From Actinokineospora spheciospongiae (GTDB lineage Bacteria > Actinomycetota > Actinomycetes > Mycobacteriales > Pseudonocardiaceae): a stretch of DNA of 64,000 nucleotides. The position numbers and the translations under genes were made by a program. The number at the start of each line of letters is the position of its first letter. The stretch's first letter is position 1. Location: the NCBI RefSeq assembly GCF_000564855.1, contig NZ_AYXG01000103.1, positions 62,001 to 126,000 of the forward strand, read 5' to 3'. The notes beneath the pieces were generated by a model. That model was not told the origin of the DNA and did not search any database. It was given only the letters and a program-made list of their open reading frames with translations. Positions 17,310 through 26,023 of the stretch are shown here, in pieces.

Positions 17310-18548
17310 TCAGCGCTCGTCGAAGAACCGCGCGGCCTGCTCGCGGATGCGCTTGAGCCGCTTGGAGACCGGGCTGTGACTGCGGTAGCCCAGGATGCCC
17401 GCCACCTCGGTCAGGTTGGTGTAGCCGCTGCGCAGGAGCACCACGACCTGCCGGTCCCGCTCGTCGAGCAGGGCCATGAAGTCGCCGAAGACCACCCGGT
17501 CCTCGACCTCGGTCTCCGGCCCCTGCACCGGGATGGTGTCGGTCAGCTCCACGAACCGCACCTTGACCTTCGACCGCTTCCGGTAGAGCTTGCGCTCGAA
17601 GTCCTCCCTGGCGAAGGTCCACCGCTCGCTGAAGTCGTCCTCCACCCGGTTCGCCCGCACCGCCTCCAGGATTCCGCGCAGCCTCCCGTCGTGGTCGGCG
17701 GCCTCCACCGTGCGCACCACGGTCTCCGCCGCGTCCTCCTCACCGCGCCACAGGTCGGCGCCCACCCGCGGGTTCGCCAGCACCACGTCGTCGGTCAGGG
17801 TGCCGTCGGCCAGCGGCAGGGGCACGGCCGGGACACCGTTGTCGACCACCGGCAACCCGCGCAGGATCTCCTGCATCACCCGCGTGATCGGGGGCAGCCA
17901 GAAGTCCAGGTTGTGCGCCAGCAGCCGGATCGGGTCGACGGGGGTGAACCCGCTGATCGGCGAACCCGGCATGAGGTGGCGCCACACGGTCGCCGCCCAC
18001 GCGCGCGACAACCGCGCCTCGAAGTCGGCGGGCAGGTACCGGTCGACGCTGCTCGACTCCGCCAGGAACGGCCACTGCCCGCTGCCCAGCAGCGGCAACC
18101 CGTGCCGCTCCACGGCGCGGCGGGGCAACAGGTGGAACAGCGGCGCGTACTCGTGGTACCGGGTCCTGGTGCGCGGGATGAACATGACGTTCGCGTCCCC
18201 GCTCCCGGCCACCCGCCGCAACTCGACCGGCAGCTCGTCCGTGCCGACGAGCAGCCCGCGGTACTGGGCGGCCTCCCACAGCAGGTTCCACTGCGAGATC
18301 GCCCCGGCCAACTCCAGGCTGTCCGCGGCCACCACCGGGACCGTGACGTACTCCGGGGGCTTGGGGTCCCTGGCCCGGATGACCGCGCGGAACAGCGACC
18401 CGGCGGAGAGGTTCCACAGCCGGGGGTACTCGTCGGGGGTCGCCCGCTCGGGGTCTTCGAGCAGGTCCTCGCGCCGCAGGGCCTCGATCTCGTCATCGGA
18501 CAGCAGGGGGTCGTCGGTCATGCTCACGTCCTCGGCGGGGGTGCTCAT
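17310..18548 (-). CDS. Unknown protein with C-terminal sigma-region-4-like helix-turn-helix
   Basis: 412 residues, starting [20 protein letters not shown] with GAAGG close before the ATG. The first 330 residues match no family I know; they include [15 protein letters not shown] and [23 protein letters not shown]. The last 60 ([45 protein letters not shown]) look like region 4 of a sigma-70 factor or a related recognition helix, with the [11 protein letters not shown] entry typical of it. No region 2 is visible, so it is not a complete sigma factor. It probably binds DNA. Its place just upstream of hemQ on the same strand suggests co-transcription. Confidence 0.8.
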   Translation of the reverse strand: MSTPAEDVSMTDDPLLSDDEIEALRREDLLEDPERATPDEYPRLWNLSAGSLFRAVIRARDPKPPEYVTVPVVAADSLELAGAISQWNLLWEAAQYRGLLVGTDELPVELRRVAGSGDANVMFIPRTRTRYHEYAPLFHLLPRRAVERHGLPLLGSGQWPFLAESSSVDRYLPADFEARLSRAWAATVWRHLMPGSPISGFTPVDPIRLLAHNLDFWLPPITRVMQEILRGLPVVDNGVPAVPLPLADGTLTDDVVLANPRVGADLWRGEEDAAETVVRTVEAADHDGRLRGILEAVRANRVEDDFSERWTFAREDFERKLYRKRSKVKVRFVELTDTIPVQGPETEVEDRVVFGDFMALLDERDRQVVVLLRSGYTNLTEVAGILGYRSHSPVSKRLKRIREQAARFFDER

Positions 18549-18933
18549 AACACCTTCACGACAACCGACCCCGATTCCGTTCCCGTTCCCGTCCCAATCG
18601 AACACTGCCCCTGTGGACAACTGTTCGACAGCCCCGGGGGATCGGGGCAAGCTCACAGCGGGCCACGAACCCGTGACAGGACGAGCACCGATCTGAGACC
18701 CGCAGGAGGAGAAACGAAACAGAATCACAACTGCACAGCGAGTCGTGCGCGCGGATGCCCCGGCCTGTGGGCGGTAACCACCGAGCCGCCGCAGCCCGCC
18801 AGGCATCGCCGCGCCACCCGGCGGAGCCCCGGACGGCCCGGGGGCGCGGCACTGGGCGAGACGCACCCGGCGGCGGGGTGTGGCGCATCACCCGACGGGA
18901 GCCCCCGGCCGATCACACACGGCGCCACCTGGT

Positions 18934-19366
18934 GCGGCACCACCGGGCGAGGTGCGTCCATGCCCGGCGGGCAGGGCGCCACCGCACCAGGCGCACCCGG
19001 TCGGCGAGGTCCACCACAACCCGGCCAGCCAGGTTGCGGCACCACCAGGCGAGGTGCGTCCATGCCCGGCGGGCAGGGCGCCACCGCACCAGGTGCACCT
19101 GGTCGGCGAAATCCACCACAACCCGGCCAGCCAGGTTGCGGCACCACCAGGCAAGGCGGGTCCATGCCCGGCGGGCAGGGCGCCACCGCACCAGGCACAC
19201 CCGGTCGGCGAAATCCACCACAACCCGGCTAGTCAGGTTGCGGCACCACCAGGCGAGGTGCCTCCATGCCCGACGGGCAGGGCGCCACCACACCGGGCAC
19301 ACCCGGTCGGCGAAATCCACCACAACCCGGCCAGCCAAGTTGCGGCACCACCAGGCGAGGCGGGTC
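18934..19366. repeat. 102-bp tandem repeat array, about 4.2 copies
   Basis: The segment beginning GCGGCACCACC recurs at 18934, 19036, 19138, 19240 and 19342, exactly 102 bp apart; the fifth copy breaks off after about 20 bases. Copies differ at a few scattered bases. Each unit carries a dyad near its middle that is a perfect 16-bp palindrome in copy 2 (ACCAGGTGCACCTGGT, 19088-19103) and imperfect in the others. Because 102 is divisible by three, long repeated ORFs are open on both strands (34-residue units), but none has a ribosome binding site or convincing protein features. The surrounding 18549-19578 holds no other gene I can support. Confidence 0.85.
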
Positions 19367-19578
19367 CGGGCGAGGCGGGTTCCGGCAGTGGTGCGCTGGG
19401 CGCATCGCGGTCCGGGTGGCCCTGCCCTGGGGTCCGCCGCTTCGCCGGTGTGCCCGGCGATCGGGTTCTGCCACGTGCCTGCCCGGTGGACCGGGACGGG
19501 GCCGGGAACGTCGGCGGGGTGGTGCACCGTGCGCCGCATCGGTGCGCACGGGCCTTGCGCTTCGGAACGGTACCGCGC

Positions 19579-20316
19579 TCACGCCGCCGTGTGCGCCAGC
19601 CAGTGGTCGGCCAGGGCGCGGTCGCCGGTGATGGTGATCCGACCGGCAGGCAGCCGCCGGGTGAGCACCAGCAACAGGTCCCCGACGGGGCCTGCCAGTG
19701 TCGCGTCCGCGGTGTCCGCGGCACGTGCCCACCGCACGCCTTCGGGGGTGCGGGTGACCAGCCAGCCCGAGCCGGTGTCGGGGTGGACCAGCAGGGTCTG
19801 GCCGGTGCCGCGCAGTACTGAGAAGGCCGGTTTCAGCGTTGGCGCGACCGGGTCGGACAGCACCTCCAGCCACTCGCTGATCGCGTCGGCCGCGAGGTCC
19901 GGCGCCACCTCGAACGCGGTGCCCGTGGCGAGCGCCGCGTCCGCGTGGTGCACGGTCGTGTCGTGGAGCATCCGCCGCAGCCAGAACGTCGCCGGTCGCG
20001 GGCCGAAGAAGGTCCACACCGGACTCTCGGCGGCGGTCAGCACCGCGTCGGTGAGGTGCGCGGCGCCTTCGTGCAGCCAGTCGGACCACCCGCCGGGCGA
20101 GCCGGGGTCCGCGTCGAACGGGTCCGGCACCGGGGTCGGCCCGGACCGGATGACGTCCGCCGCCCAGCGGTGCGCCTGGCCGATGTGTCCGACCAGCACC
20201 CGCAGCGGCCACTCCGGGCACGTGGGCACCCGGGCCTCCGGGTCGGCGCCGGTCACCGCCTCCGCGAACCCGGCGGTGTGCTCGTGCAGTCCCTGGGCAA
20301 GTCGCGCGGTTTCCAT
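19579..20316 (-). CDS. Maleylpyruvate isomerase family, mycothiol-dependent-type enzyme
   Basis: 245 residues from METARLAQGLHEHTAGFAEAV. It has the DinB/MDMPI four-helix fold: CPEWPLRVLVGHIGQAHRW near the start with the first metal His, WSDWLHEGAAHL, and FWLRRMLHDTTVHHADAAL with the HH(A)D motif that binds metal, followed by a C-terminal domain ending ALADHWLAHTAA. The family uses mycothiol as a cofactor for isomerase or thiol-transfer reactions; the substrate is not evident. It is divergent from the MerR regulator, with a dyad between them, so it is probably the regulated gene. Confidence 0.85.
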   Translation of the reverse strand: METARLAQGLHEHTAGFAEAVTGADPEARVPTCPEWPLRVLVGHIGQAHRWAADVIRSGPTPVPDPFDADPGSPGGWSDWLHEGAAHLTDAVLTAAESPVWTFFGPRPATFWLRRMLHDTTVHHADAALATGTAFEVAPDLAADAISEWLEVLSDPVAPTLKPAFSVLRGTGQTLLVHPDTGSGWLVTRTPEGVRWARAADTADATLAGPVGDLLLVLTRRLPAGRITITGDRALADHWLAHTAA

Positions 20317-20328
20317 GGTCGTACCGTA

Positions 20329-20353
20329 GGAACTCCACTCGACTGGAGATTCC
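20329..20353. promoter_or_regulatory. Putative MerR operator in the divergent promoter
   Basis: CTCCA (20333-20337) and TGGAG (20344-20348) form an inverted repeat around six bases, with GGAA and TTCC flanking outside. It lies 12 bases upstream of the enzyme start on one side and 10 bases before the MerR start on the other, the usual place for a MerR-family binding site. Confidence 0.5.
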
Positions 20354-20357
20354 ACCG

Positions 20358-21293
20358 ATGGTGACCGGCGACACACTCGGGATCGGCGACCTGGCGCGGC
20401 GGACCGGCGTGCCCGTCCGCACGATCCGCTTCTACTGCGACGAGGGGCTGCTGGCGCCCGCGCGCAGCGTCGGTGGGCACCGCCGGTTCGACCCGACCGC
20501 GGTCGGCCGCCTGAACCTGGTGCGGCGGCTGCGCGGGCTCGGGCTGGGCCTGAAGTCGATCACGGACGTCCTCACCGGGCAGCGTTCCCTCGCCGACACC
20601 GTGGCCGCCGAGCGCGCCGCGCTCGACCGCGAGGTGGCGGCGCTGGCCTGGCGGCGCTCGGTGCTCCGCGCGGTCGAGGAGGCGCCGCCCACCGACCGCG
20701 CCGCCCGGCTCGAACTGCTGTGCGCGGTGGCCGACGGGTTCGCCGCGCACGACGTCCTCGTCCGCCTCTGGCGCCCGATGACCACCGGCCCGATCCCACC
20801 GGACACGGCCCGCATGTTCCTCGACATCAGCGCGCCGCGACCGCCGGAGCTGCCGACCCCGGCTCAGGTCGTCGCGTACGCCGAGCTGGTGCTGCTCGCC
20901 ACCGACCGCGCGCTGGCCACCCGGCTGCGGGCCAGCACGCTGGTCGACCACGACCGCATCGCCGACCTCGGCGCCCTGCACGCCGCCGTCGGCGCGGCCT
21001 GCGAGCTGGCGTTCCCGCAGGTGGCGGTCGGAGCTCGGCCGCAACCGGGTCCCGCACTCGACCTGTTCGTCGCGGCCCACGCCGCCGCGCTGGGCACCGG
21101 CGACACCCCGGGGTTCCGGCGCGCGCTGAACCGCCGCACCGCCGCCGACCGGCACCCGCGGTTGCGCCGCTACTGGCACCTCGCAGGCGAGATCACCGGC
21201 GAACCCGCGCCGGTCGGTGTCACGCACACCTGGCTGCTCGACGCCCTGGACCGCTCGGTCAGCCGAGGCTCCCCGGCCGCGTCGGCGCCCTGA
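20358..21293 (+). CDS. MerR family transcriptional regulator
   Basis: 311 residues. The N-terminal winged helix-turn-helix is textbook MerR: LGIGDLARRTGVPVRTIRFYCDEGLL then GGHRRFDPTAVGRLNLVRRLRGLGLGLKSI, followed by the antiparallel dimer helix (LADTVAAERAALDREVAALAWRR). The remaining 200 residues are a helical effector domain without cysteines in the metal-sensor arrangement, so it probably senses an organic compound. It is transcribed divergently from the mycothiol-type enzyme with a dyad operator between, suggesting control of both genes. Confidence 0.92.
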   Translation: MVTGDTLGIGDLARRTGVPVRTIRFYCDEGLLAPARSVGGHRRFDPTAVGRLNLVRRLRGLGLGLKSITDVLTGQRSLADTVAAERAALDREVAALAWRRSVLRAVEEAPPTDRAARLELLCAVADGFAAHDVLVRLWRPMTTGPIPPDTARMFLDISAPRPPELPTPAQVVAYAELVLLATDRALATRLRASTLVDHDRIADLGALHAAVGAACELAFPQVAVGARPQPGPALDLFVAAHAAALGTGDTPGFRRALNRRTAADRHPRLRRYWHLAGEITGEPAPVGVTHTWLLDALDRSVSRGSPAASAP

Positions 21294-21475
21294 ACGACAC
21301 GAACAGGTCGAACCCGCACTCCCGCTCGGGTACCGCACCCCGCCCACCGGCACCGCGACGACCGACGCGTGGTCATCCGACCGCGAGTCACCGCGGGGAA
21401 GGCGTTCAGCGAGGACGGGCACCGCTCGTCGCCGACAGTGCGGGCGAGGCAGGCCCGGCAGACCAGGCCGCCGCG

Positions 21476-22948
21476 TCAGCGGGCGGGGTGGACCCGGGTG
21501 GCGAGGTGTGCCGCGATCCGGTGCGCGGCGGCGTCGCCCGTGGCGACGCACGCGGGGATGCCCACTCCGTGCAGGGTTGCGCCTGCCACGGCGAGGTCGG
21601 GGTGGTGGGAAACCGCGCGTTCGATCTCCTCGACCAGCCCGGTGTGCCCGACCGCGTACTGCGGCAGCCCGCCACCCCAGCGGGTCACCGCGGCGTCGAC
21701 CGGTGGGGCGGTGACCCCGGTCAGCTCCACGAGGTCGGCGCGCACCAGCCGGACCAGTTCGTCGTCGTCGGCGTGCAGGGCACCGGGGTCCCCGTGCCTG
21801 CCCACGGACCCGCGCACCACCACGACGTCGCGGTCGGCCAGGTGCGGCCACTTGGTCGCGGAGAAGGTGAAGGCCTTCACCGCGAACCGGGTGCCGTCGA
21901 GCCGCCGTTCGCCCGCGCCGAGCAGGACCCCGGAGGTGCCGGGCAGTTCGGCGCCCCCGGGCAGCGCCACGGCGACCACGGCCATCGAGGCGACCTCGAC
22001 CCGCCCGTAGGCGGCGGAGGCGGCGGGCACCGGTTCGGCCAGCAGGCGCCGCGCGGCGGGTGCGGGCACGGCCAGCACGACCGCGTCCACGTCGAGCACC
22101 GGGTCCTCGGGGGCGTGTGCCGGGGTCGCCGCGCCCAGGTGCAGCCGCCACCCGTGCTCGCGGCGTTCGAGCGCGCGCACCGGGACGCCCAGCCGCAGGT
22201 CGGCCGCGGCGGAGTCGACGAGCCGGTCGACGAGGGTACCCAGGCCGGTGGCGACGGTGCCGAAGACCGGTCCCCCGGTCGGCACCGGGGTGGCGGTGGC
22301 AGCGGCGGCGGTCAGCGACGGGGCGCCGTCGTCGAGGGCCTTGGCCAGGCCGGGCATGGTGGCGCGCAGGCCGAGGCCGTCCACGCTGCCCGCGTAGACA
22401 CCGCCGAGCAGCGGGTCGACCAGCCGGTCCGGCAGTTCGTCGCCGAAGCGGTCGCGCAGCAGGGCGCCGAGGGCGGCGTCGCCGTCCCAGTCGACCGGTG
22501 GCAGCCCGGGTTCGGCGGCGACGCGGCGCGCGCCCTCGTCGGTGAGCAGGTCGGCGACGGCGTCGGCGGCCGTGGGCACCCCCATCACCGTGCGGCCGGG
22601 GATCAGCCTGGTGACCCCGCCCGCGCGGACGGTGGACCGCGCCTTGGCCGGGTGCACGACCTGGTCGGCGAGGCCCAGCTCGGTGAGCAGGTCGGTGACC
22701 TCCGGCCTGCGCGCCAGGTAGGCCTCCGCGCCCACGTCGTACCGCACCCCGCCCACCTCGGCGGTGCGCAGCTTGCCGCCCACCCGGTCGCCCTGCTCGA
22801 CGACGACGACCTCGGCGGCCGGGCCGAGCAGGGCGCGCAGCCGGTGCGCGGCGGTGAGCCCGGAGATCCCGGCCCCCACCACGGCGACCCGCGGCGCGCG
22901 CCCCGCTCCGCCGGTCGCGCCACCGGGCCCACCGCGACGGCCGGTCAC
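21476..22948 (-). CDS. hemG: FAD-dependent coproporphyrinogen III / protoporphyrinogen oxidase (HemG/HemY type)
   Basis: 490 residues. The Rossmann FAD-binding start RVAVVGAGISGLTAAHRL with VVVVEQGDRVGGKLRT is clear, then GAEAYLARRPEVTDLLTELGL, DPLLGGVYAGSVDGL, and the C-terminal FAD contact GVGIPACVATGDAAA. In Gram-positive bacteria this enzyme (HemY/CgoX) oxidises coproporphyrinogen III to coproporphyrin III before iron insertion and HemQ. The GTG start follows the hemE stop by four bases, so the pair forms an operon, matching Rv2678c-Rv2677c. Confidence 0.93.
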   Translation of the reverse strand: MTGRRGGPGGATGGAGRAPRVAVVGAGISGLTAAHRLRALLGPAAEVVVVEQGDRVGGKLRTAEVGGVRYDVGAEAYLARRPEVTDLLTELGLADQVVHPAKARSTVRAGGVTRLIPGRTVMGVPTAADAVADLLTDEGARRVAAEPGLPPVDWDGDAALGALLRDRFGDELPDRLVDPLLGGVYAGSVDGLGLRATMPGLAKALDDGAPSLTAAAATATPVPTGGPVFGTVATGLGTLVDRLVDSAAADLRLGVPVRALERREHGWRLHLGAATPAHAPEDPVLDVDAVVLAVPAPAARRLLAEPVPAASAAYGRVEVASMAVVAVALPGGAELPGTSGVLLGAGERRLDGTRFAVKAFTFSATKWPHLADRDVVVVRGSVGRHGDPGALHADDDELVRLVRADLVELTGVTAPPVDAAVTRWGGGLPQYAVGHTGLVEEIERAVSHHPDLAVAGATLHGVGIPACVATGDAAAHRIAAHLATRVHPAR

Positions 22949-22952
22949 CGGG

Positions 22953-24047
22953 TCACTTCCCGGGGGTGAGGGTGTGCAGGTAGGTGACGAGGCGGGTCAG
23001 GACGTCCGGGTCGGTGTCCGGCAGGACCCCGTGCCCGAGGTTGAAGACGTGGCCCGCGGCCGCCCGGCCCTCGTCCACGATGCGGGTCGCCTCGCGCCGG
23101 ACGACGTCGTCGCCCGCGAAGAGGGTGGCCGGGTCGAGGTTGCCCTGCACGACCACACCGCCCCGGCCGGTCTCGGCCTCGACGCGGCGGGCGGCCTCGT
23201 CCAGCGGGGTGCGCCAGTCGACGCCGACGACGTCGGCGCCCGCCTCCCGCATGGCACCGAGCAGGGCACCGGTGCCGACGCCGAAGTGGGTGCGCGGCAC
23301 GCCCGCGTCCGCGAGCCCGCCGAGGACCTTGGCCGAGTGCGGCAGCACGTACTCGCGGTAGTCGCGCGGGGACAGCGCCCCGGCCCACGAGTCGAAAAGC
23401 TGCACGGCGTCCACCCCGGCGGCCACCTGCGCGCGCAGGAACGTCAGCGCGATGTCGGCGAGCCGGTCGAGCAGCGCGTGCCAGGTCCCGGGGTCGGCGT
23501 ACATGAGCGCCTTGGTCCGCTCGTGGTTGCGGCTCGGACCGCCCTCGACCAGGTAGGAGGCCAGGGTGAACGGCGCCCCGGCGAACCCGATCAGCGGCGT
23601 CTCCCCCAGCGCGGCGACCAGCAGCCGCACCGCCTCGGCCACCGGCTCGACCTGCCCGGCGTCCAGCTCGGGCAGCCCGGCGACGTCGGCGGCCGAGCGG
23701 ATCGGCTCGGCCACCACCGGCCCGGTGCCCGCCACGATGTCCAGGTCCACCCCGGCCGCGACCAGGGGCACCACGATGTCGCTGAACAGGATCGCCGCGT
23801 CCACGTCGTGCCTGCGCACGGGTTGCAGCGTGATCTCCCGGACCATCTCCGGGTCGAAGCAGGCGGCCAGCATCCCGGTCCCGGCCCGCAGCTCCCGGTA
23901 CTCCGGCAGCGACCGCCCCGCCTGGCGCATGAACCACACCGGCACCCGCCGGGGCACACCCCCACGAGCGGCCACCAGGAACGGAGCGTCCACGAGTTCC
24001 CGGCGGCAGGCAGCGGGCGCCGAGGCCGGGTGAATGAGTTCAGTCAT
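22953..24047 (-). CDS. hemE: Uroporphyrinogen III decarboxylase
   Basis: 364 residues. It removes four carboxylates from uroporphyrinogen III to give coproporphyrinogen III. Signatures are [17 protein letters not shown] with the substrate-binding Arg residues, [10 protein letters not shown] with the catalytic Asp, [47 protein letters not shown], and [14 protein letters not shown]. The ATG at 24047 has GGGGAGG directly upstream; the frame is open for another 150 codons without a start signal. First gene of the hemE-hemG operon; divergent from the DUF3000 gene. Confidence 0.97.
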   Translation of the reverse strand: MTELIHPASAPAACRRELVDAPFLVAARGGVPRRVPVWFMRQAGRSLPEYRELRAGTGMLAACFDPEMVREITLQPVRRHDVDAAILFSDIVVPLVAAGVDLDIVAGTGPVVAEPIRSAADVAGLPELDAGQVEPVAEAVRLLVAALGETPLIGFAGAPFTLASYLVEGGPSRNHERTKALMYADPGTWHALLDRLADIALTFLRAQVAAGVDAVQLFDSWAGALSPRDYREYVLPHSAKVLGGLADAGVPRTHFGVGTGALLGAMREAGADVVGVDWRTPLDEAARRVEAETGRGGVVVQGNLDPATLFAGDDVVRREATRIVDEGRAAAGHVFNLGHGVLPDTDPDVLTRLVTYLHTLTPGK

Positions 24048-24321
24048 CGCCTCCCCATCGTCCCACGCCCGCCCGCCCCGCTCTGCGCGGAGGTCCCCCA
24101 CCACCAGCGGCACTGCCCGGCCCACCGGGTCTGCCTGCTGTTGAAAAGCCGAACTTGCGCGCCCCCCGCCGGCATTCGACCGCGCACGACGAGAAGACCG
24201 TTGCTCCTGTGACAAAGGGGACAGATGGTGCACAGTTGTACTGACGGTGGTGGAAACGGGCCGGGGGCGCTCGGCGCGGCGTACGACCTCACCGACTCGG
24301 GTGGTCCTACAGTTACCAGTC

Positions 24322-24885
24322 GTGACCGGAACGTCGACTGCGCCTGAGTTGTTCGTCCAGGCTGTCGAGGCGCTGAAGTCATTGCGGCCTCGGGCCGAAC
24401 TGACGCTGGCCGAGGTGCGGCCCCCGCAGCGGCTGGCACCGTACGCGTTCGCCCTGACCGCCGAGGCCACCGGCCCCGCCGACGTGCACGCCACCGGCAG
24501 GCTCATCCTCCTGCACGACCCCGACGGCCAGGAGACCTGGGACGGGGTGCTGCGGTTGGTCGCCTACGTCCGCGCCGAACTGGACGCCGAACTCGCCGAC
24601 GACCCCCTGCTGCCCAACGTCGGCTGGTCCTGGCTCACCGACGCCCTGGCAGCCGCCGAGGCCGACTTCACCGCCCTGGGCGGAACGGTCACCGACACCT
24701 CCTCAGCCCGCTTCGGCGACATAGCGGGCCCCGCCCGCACCGACGACCTGGAACTGCGCGCCTCCTGGACCCCCCGGAGCCCCGACCTGGCCCCCCACGG
24801 CGAGGCCTTCTGCGACCTGATGGCCAGCGTGGTCGGCCTCCCCCCGGTCGGCGTCACCCTCTTCAGCCAACGCCACGGCGACTGA
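24322..24885 (+). CDS. DUF3000 family protein
   Basis: 187 residues of the actinobacterial DUF3000 family (Rv2680 type), a soluble protein of unknown function conserved next to hemE and RNase D. It begins [26 protein letters not shown] and includes the family stretches [41 protein letters not shown] and [20 protein letters not shown]. The GTG at 24322 is preceded by TACAGT (24309-24314) at the distance expected for a leaderless message; there is no ribosome binding site. The hemE promoter must also lie in the 274-base divergent region upstream. Confidence 0.9.
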   Translation: MTGTSTAPELFVQAVEALKSLRPRAELTLAEVRPPQRLAPYAFALTAEATGPADVHATGRLILLHDPDGQETWDGVLRLVAYVRAELDAELADDPLLPNVGWSWLTDALAAAEADFTALGGTVTDTSSARFGDIAGPARTDDLELRASWTPRSPDLAPHGEAFCDLMASVVGLPPVGVTLFSQRHGD

Positions 24886-24904
24886 CCACCAGGCTCAAGC
24901 CCGC

Positions 24905-25909
24905 TCACAGACCGGCGAAGTAAGCCCTGGCCGCGGCAACACCCCCGCCAGAGGCAAGAGCGGCCATGAGCGCCACCCGCGCCTGAGCAGGCCGCAACCC
25001 GCAGGCACTGATCGCACCGACCCGCCCGGCCAGGTCCACCGCGTCCATCCCCAACACCCCGGGCGGCCCACTCACAGCCGACGAAGCCACCTCCCAACCC
25101 GCGAACCCCGTCGAGTGCGCCCGGGAGGCCACCACCACCGGGATGTCCCACGACAGCAGCTCCCGGATCGGCATCAGCAGCTCCACCGGCACGTTCCCCC
25201 GCCCGGTCCCCTCGACCACCACCCCGAGCGCCCCCGCGTCGGTGACCGCGGTCAGCAGCGAGGTGGGCATCCCCGGGTACGTCTTGACCAGTGCCACGTT
25301 CGTCTCCGGCAGGTCGGTGATCACCGGCGGCCGGGGTGGTGCCCCGCCGGTGAGCACGACCCGGCCGCCCGCGATGTGGCCCAGGCGCGGGTGCGGTGCC
25401 GAGGTGATCGATGGCGAGCGGGTGGTGTCGGCGAGGTGGGCCCGGCGGGCGGCGTGCAGTTCCCCGTCCAGGCACAGGACCGCGCCGAGGCCGGGGGTGA
25501 CCGGGTCGGCCGCCGCGGTGAGGGCGGCGGCGAGGTTGATCGGGCCGTCGGTGGCCGGGTCGTCGAGGCAGCGGGTGGCGCCGGTGAGGACGACCGCGCC
25601 CAGGTCGGCGGCGGGGCCCAGCAGGACGTCGGTGAGGAAGGCCGTTTCCTCGATCGTGTCGAGGCCGTGGGTGATGACCACGCCGTCGTAGCCGTCGTCG
25701 AGGAGGGCGCTGCGGGTGCGGCGGGCGAGCAGGAGTTGGGTGCCGGGGCTGGTGTCCCAGGAGGGTTCGGCGCGCACGTCCTCCACCTCGGTGCCCTCGG
25801 GTGCGGCGACGCGGGTCAGGAGTTCGGCGCCGTCGGCGATGCGGGGCGGTGAGCTGTGGCGGAGCTGGGCGAGGGTGTCGCCGGTGGCCAGCAGGAGGAG
25901 GCGGGGCAT
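24905..25909 (-). CDS. L-asparaginase-family protein lacking catalytic residues
   Basis: 334 residues of the type I/II asparaginase fold. Recognisable blocks are LLLLATGDTLAQL (usual ATGGTI), VVITHGLDTIEETAFL (usual THGTDTMEET), GATRCLDDPATDGPINL, and VVVEGTGRGNVP. Counting against the E. coli AnsB sequence from memory, Thr12 is kept, but the second catalytic Thr (Thr89) is Leu83 and the Lys of the triad (Lys162) is Leu159; the Asp next to Thr89 is kept. It may bind an amino acid or amide without normal hydrolysis. The ATG at 25909 has GGGGAA about eight bases upstream. Convergent with the DUF3000 gene, 19 bases apart. Confidence 0.85.
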   Translation of the reverse strand: MPRLLLLATGDTLAQLRHSSPPRIADGAELLTRVAAPEGTEVEDVRAEPSWDTSPGTQLLLARRTRSALLDDGYDGVVITHGLDTIEETAFLTDVLLGPAADLGAVVLTGATRCLDDPATDGPINLAAALTAAADPVTPGLGAVLCLDGELHAARRAHLADTTRSPSITSAPHPRLGHIAGGRVVLTGGAPPRPPVITDLPETNVALVKTYPGMPTSLLTAVTDAGALGVVVEGTGRGNVPVELLMPIRELLSWDIPVVVASRAHSTGFAGWEVASSAVSGPPGVLGMDAVDLAGRVGAISACGLRPAQARVALMAALASGGGVAAARAYFAGL

Positions 25910-25975
25910 CAGGTGTTCCCCGCCCCGGCGTCGAGCGGGCGGGCGTTGATCTCGGGCAGGGGGCACCTCCGGGCG

Positions 25976-26019
25976 ACGGGCTGGCACCCCACATATACCC
26001 CTGCGGGGTGCCAGCCCGT
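25976..26019 (-). terminator. Hairpin terminator after the M14 carboxypeptidase gene
   Basis: Perfect 15-bp stem, ACGGGCTGGCACCCC against GGGGTGCCAGCCCGT, with a 14-base AT-containing loop. It begins four bases beyond the carboxypeptidase stop codon on the minus strand; no T-run follows. Confidence 0.65.
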
Positions 26020-26023
26020 GGCC

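Noticed and set aside
18934-19366. CRISPR array
   Set aside because: The whole 102-bp unit is repeated without unique spacers, and no cas genes are present.
18880-19821. Open frames with 34-residue repeats over the 102-bp array
   Set aside because: Open frames exist on both strands only because the unit is a multiple of three; none has a ribosome binding site or a sensible end, and the plus-strand one runs into the mycothiol-type enzyme gene.
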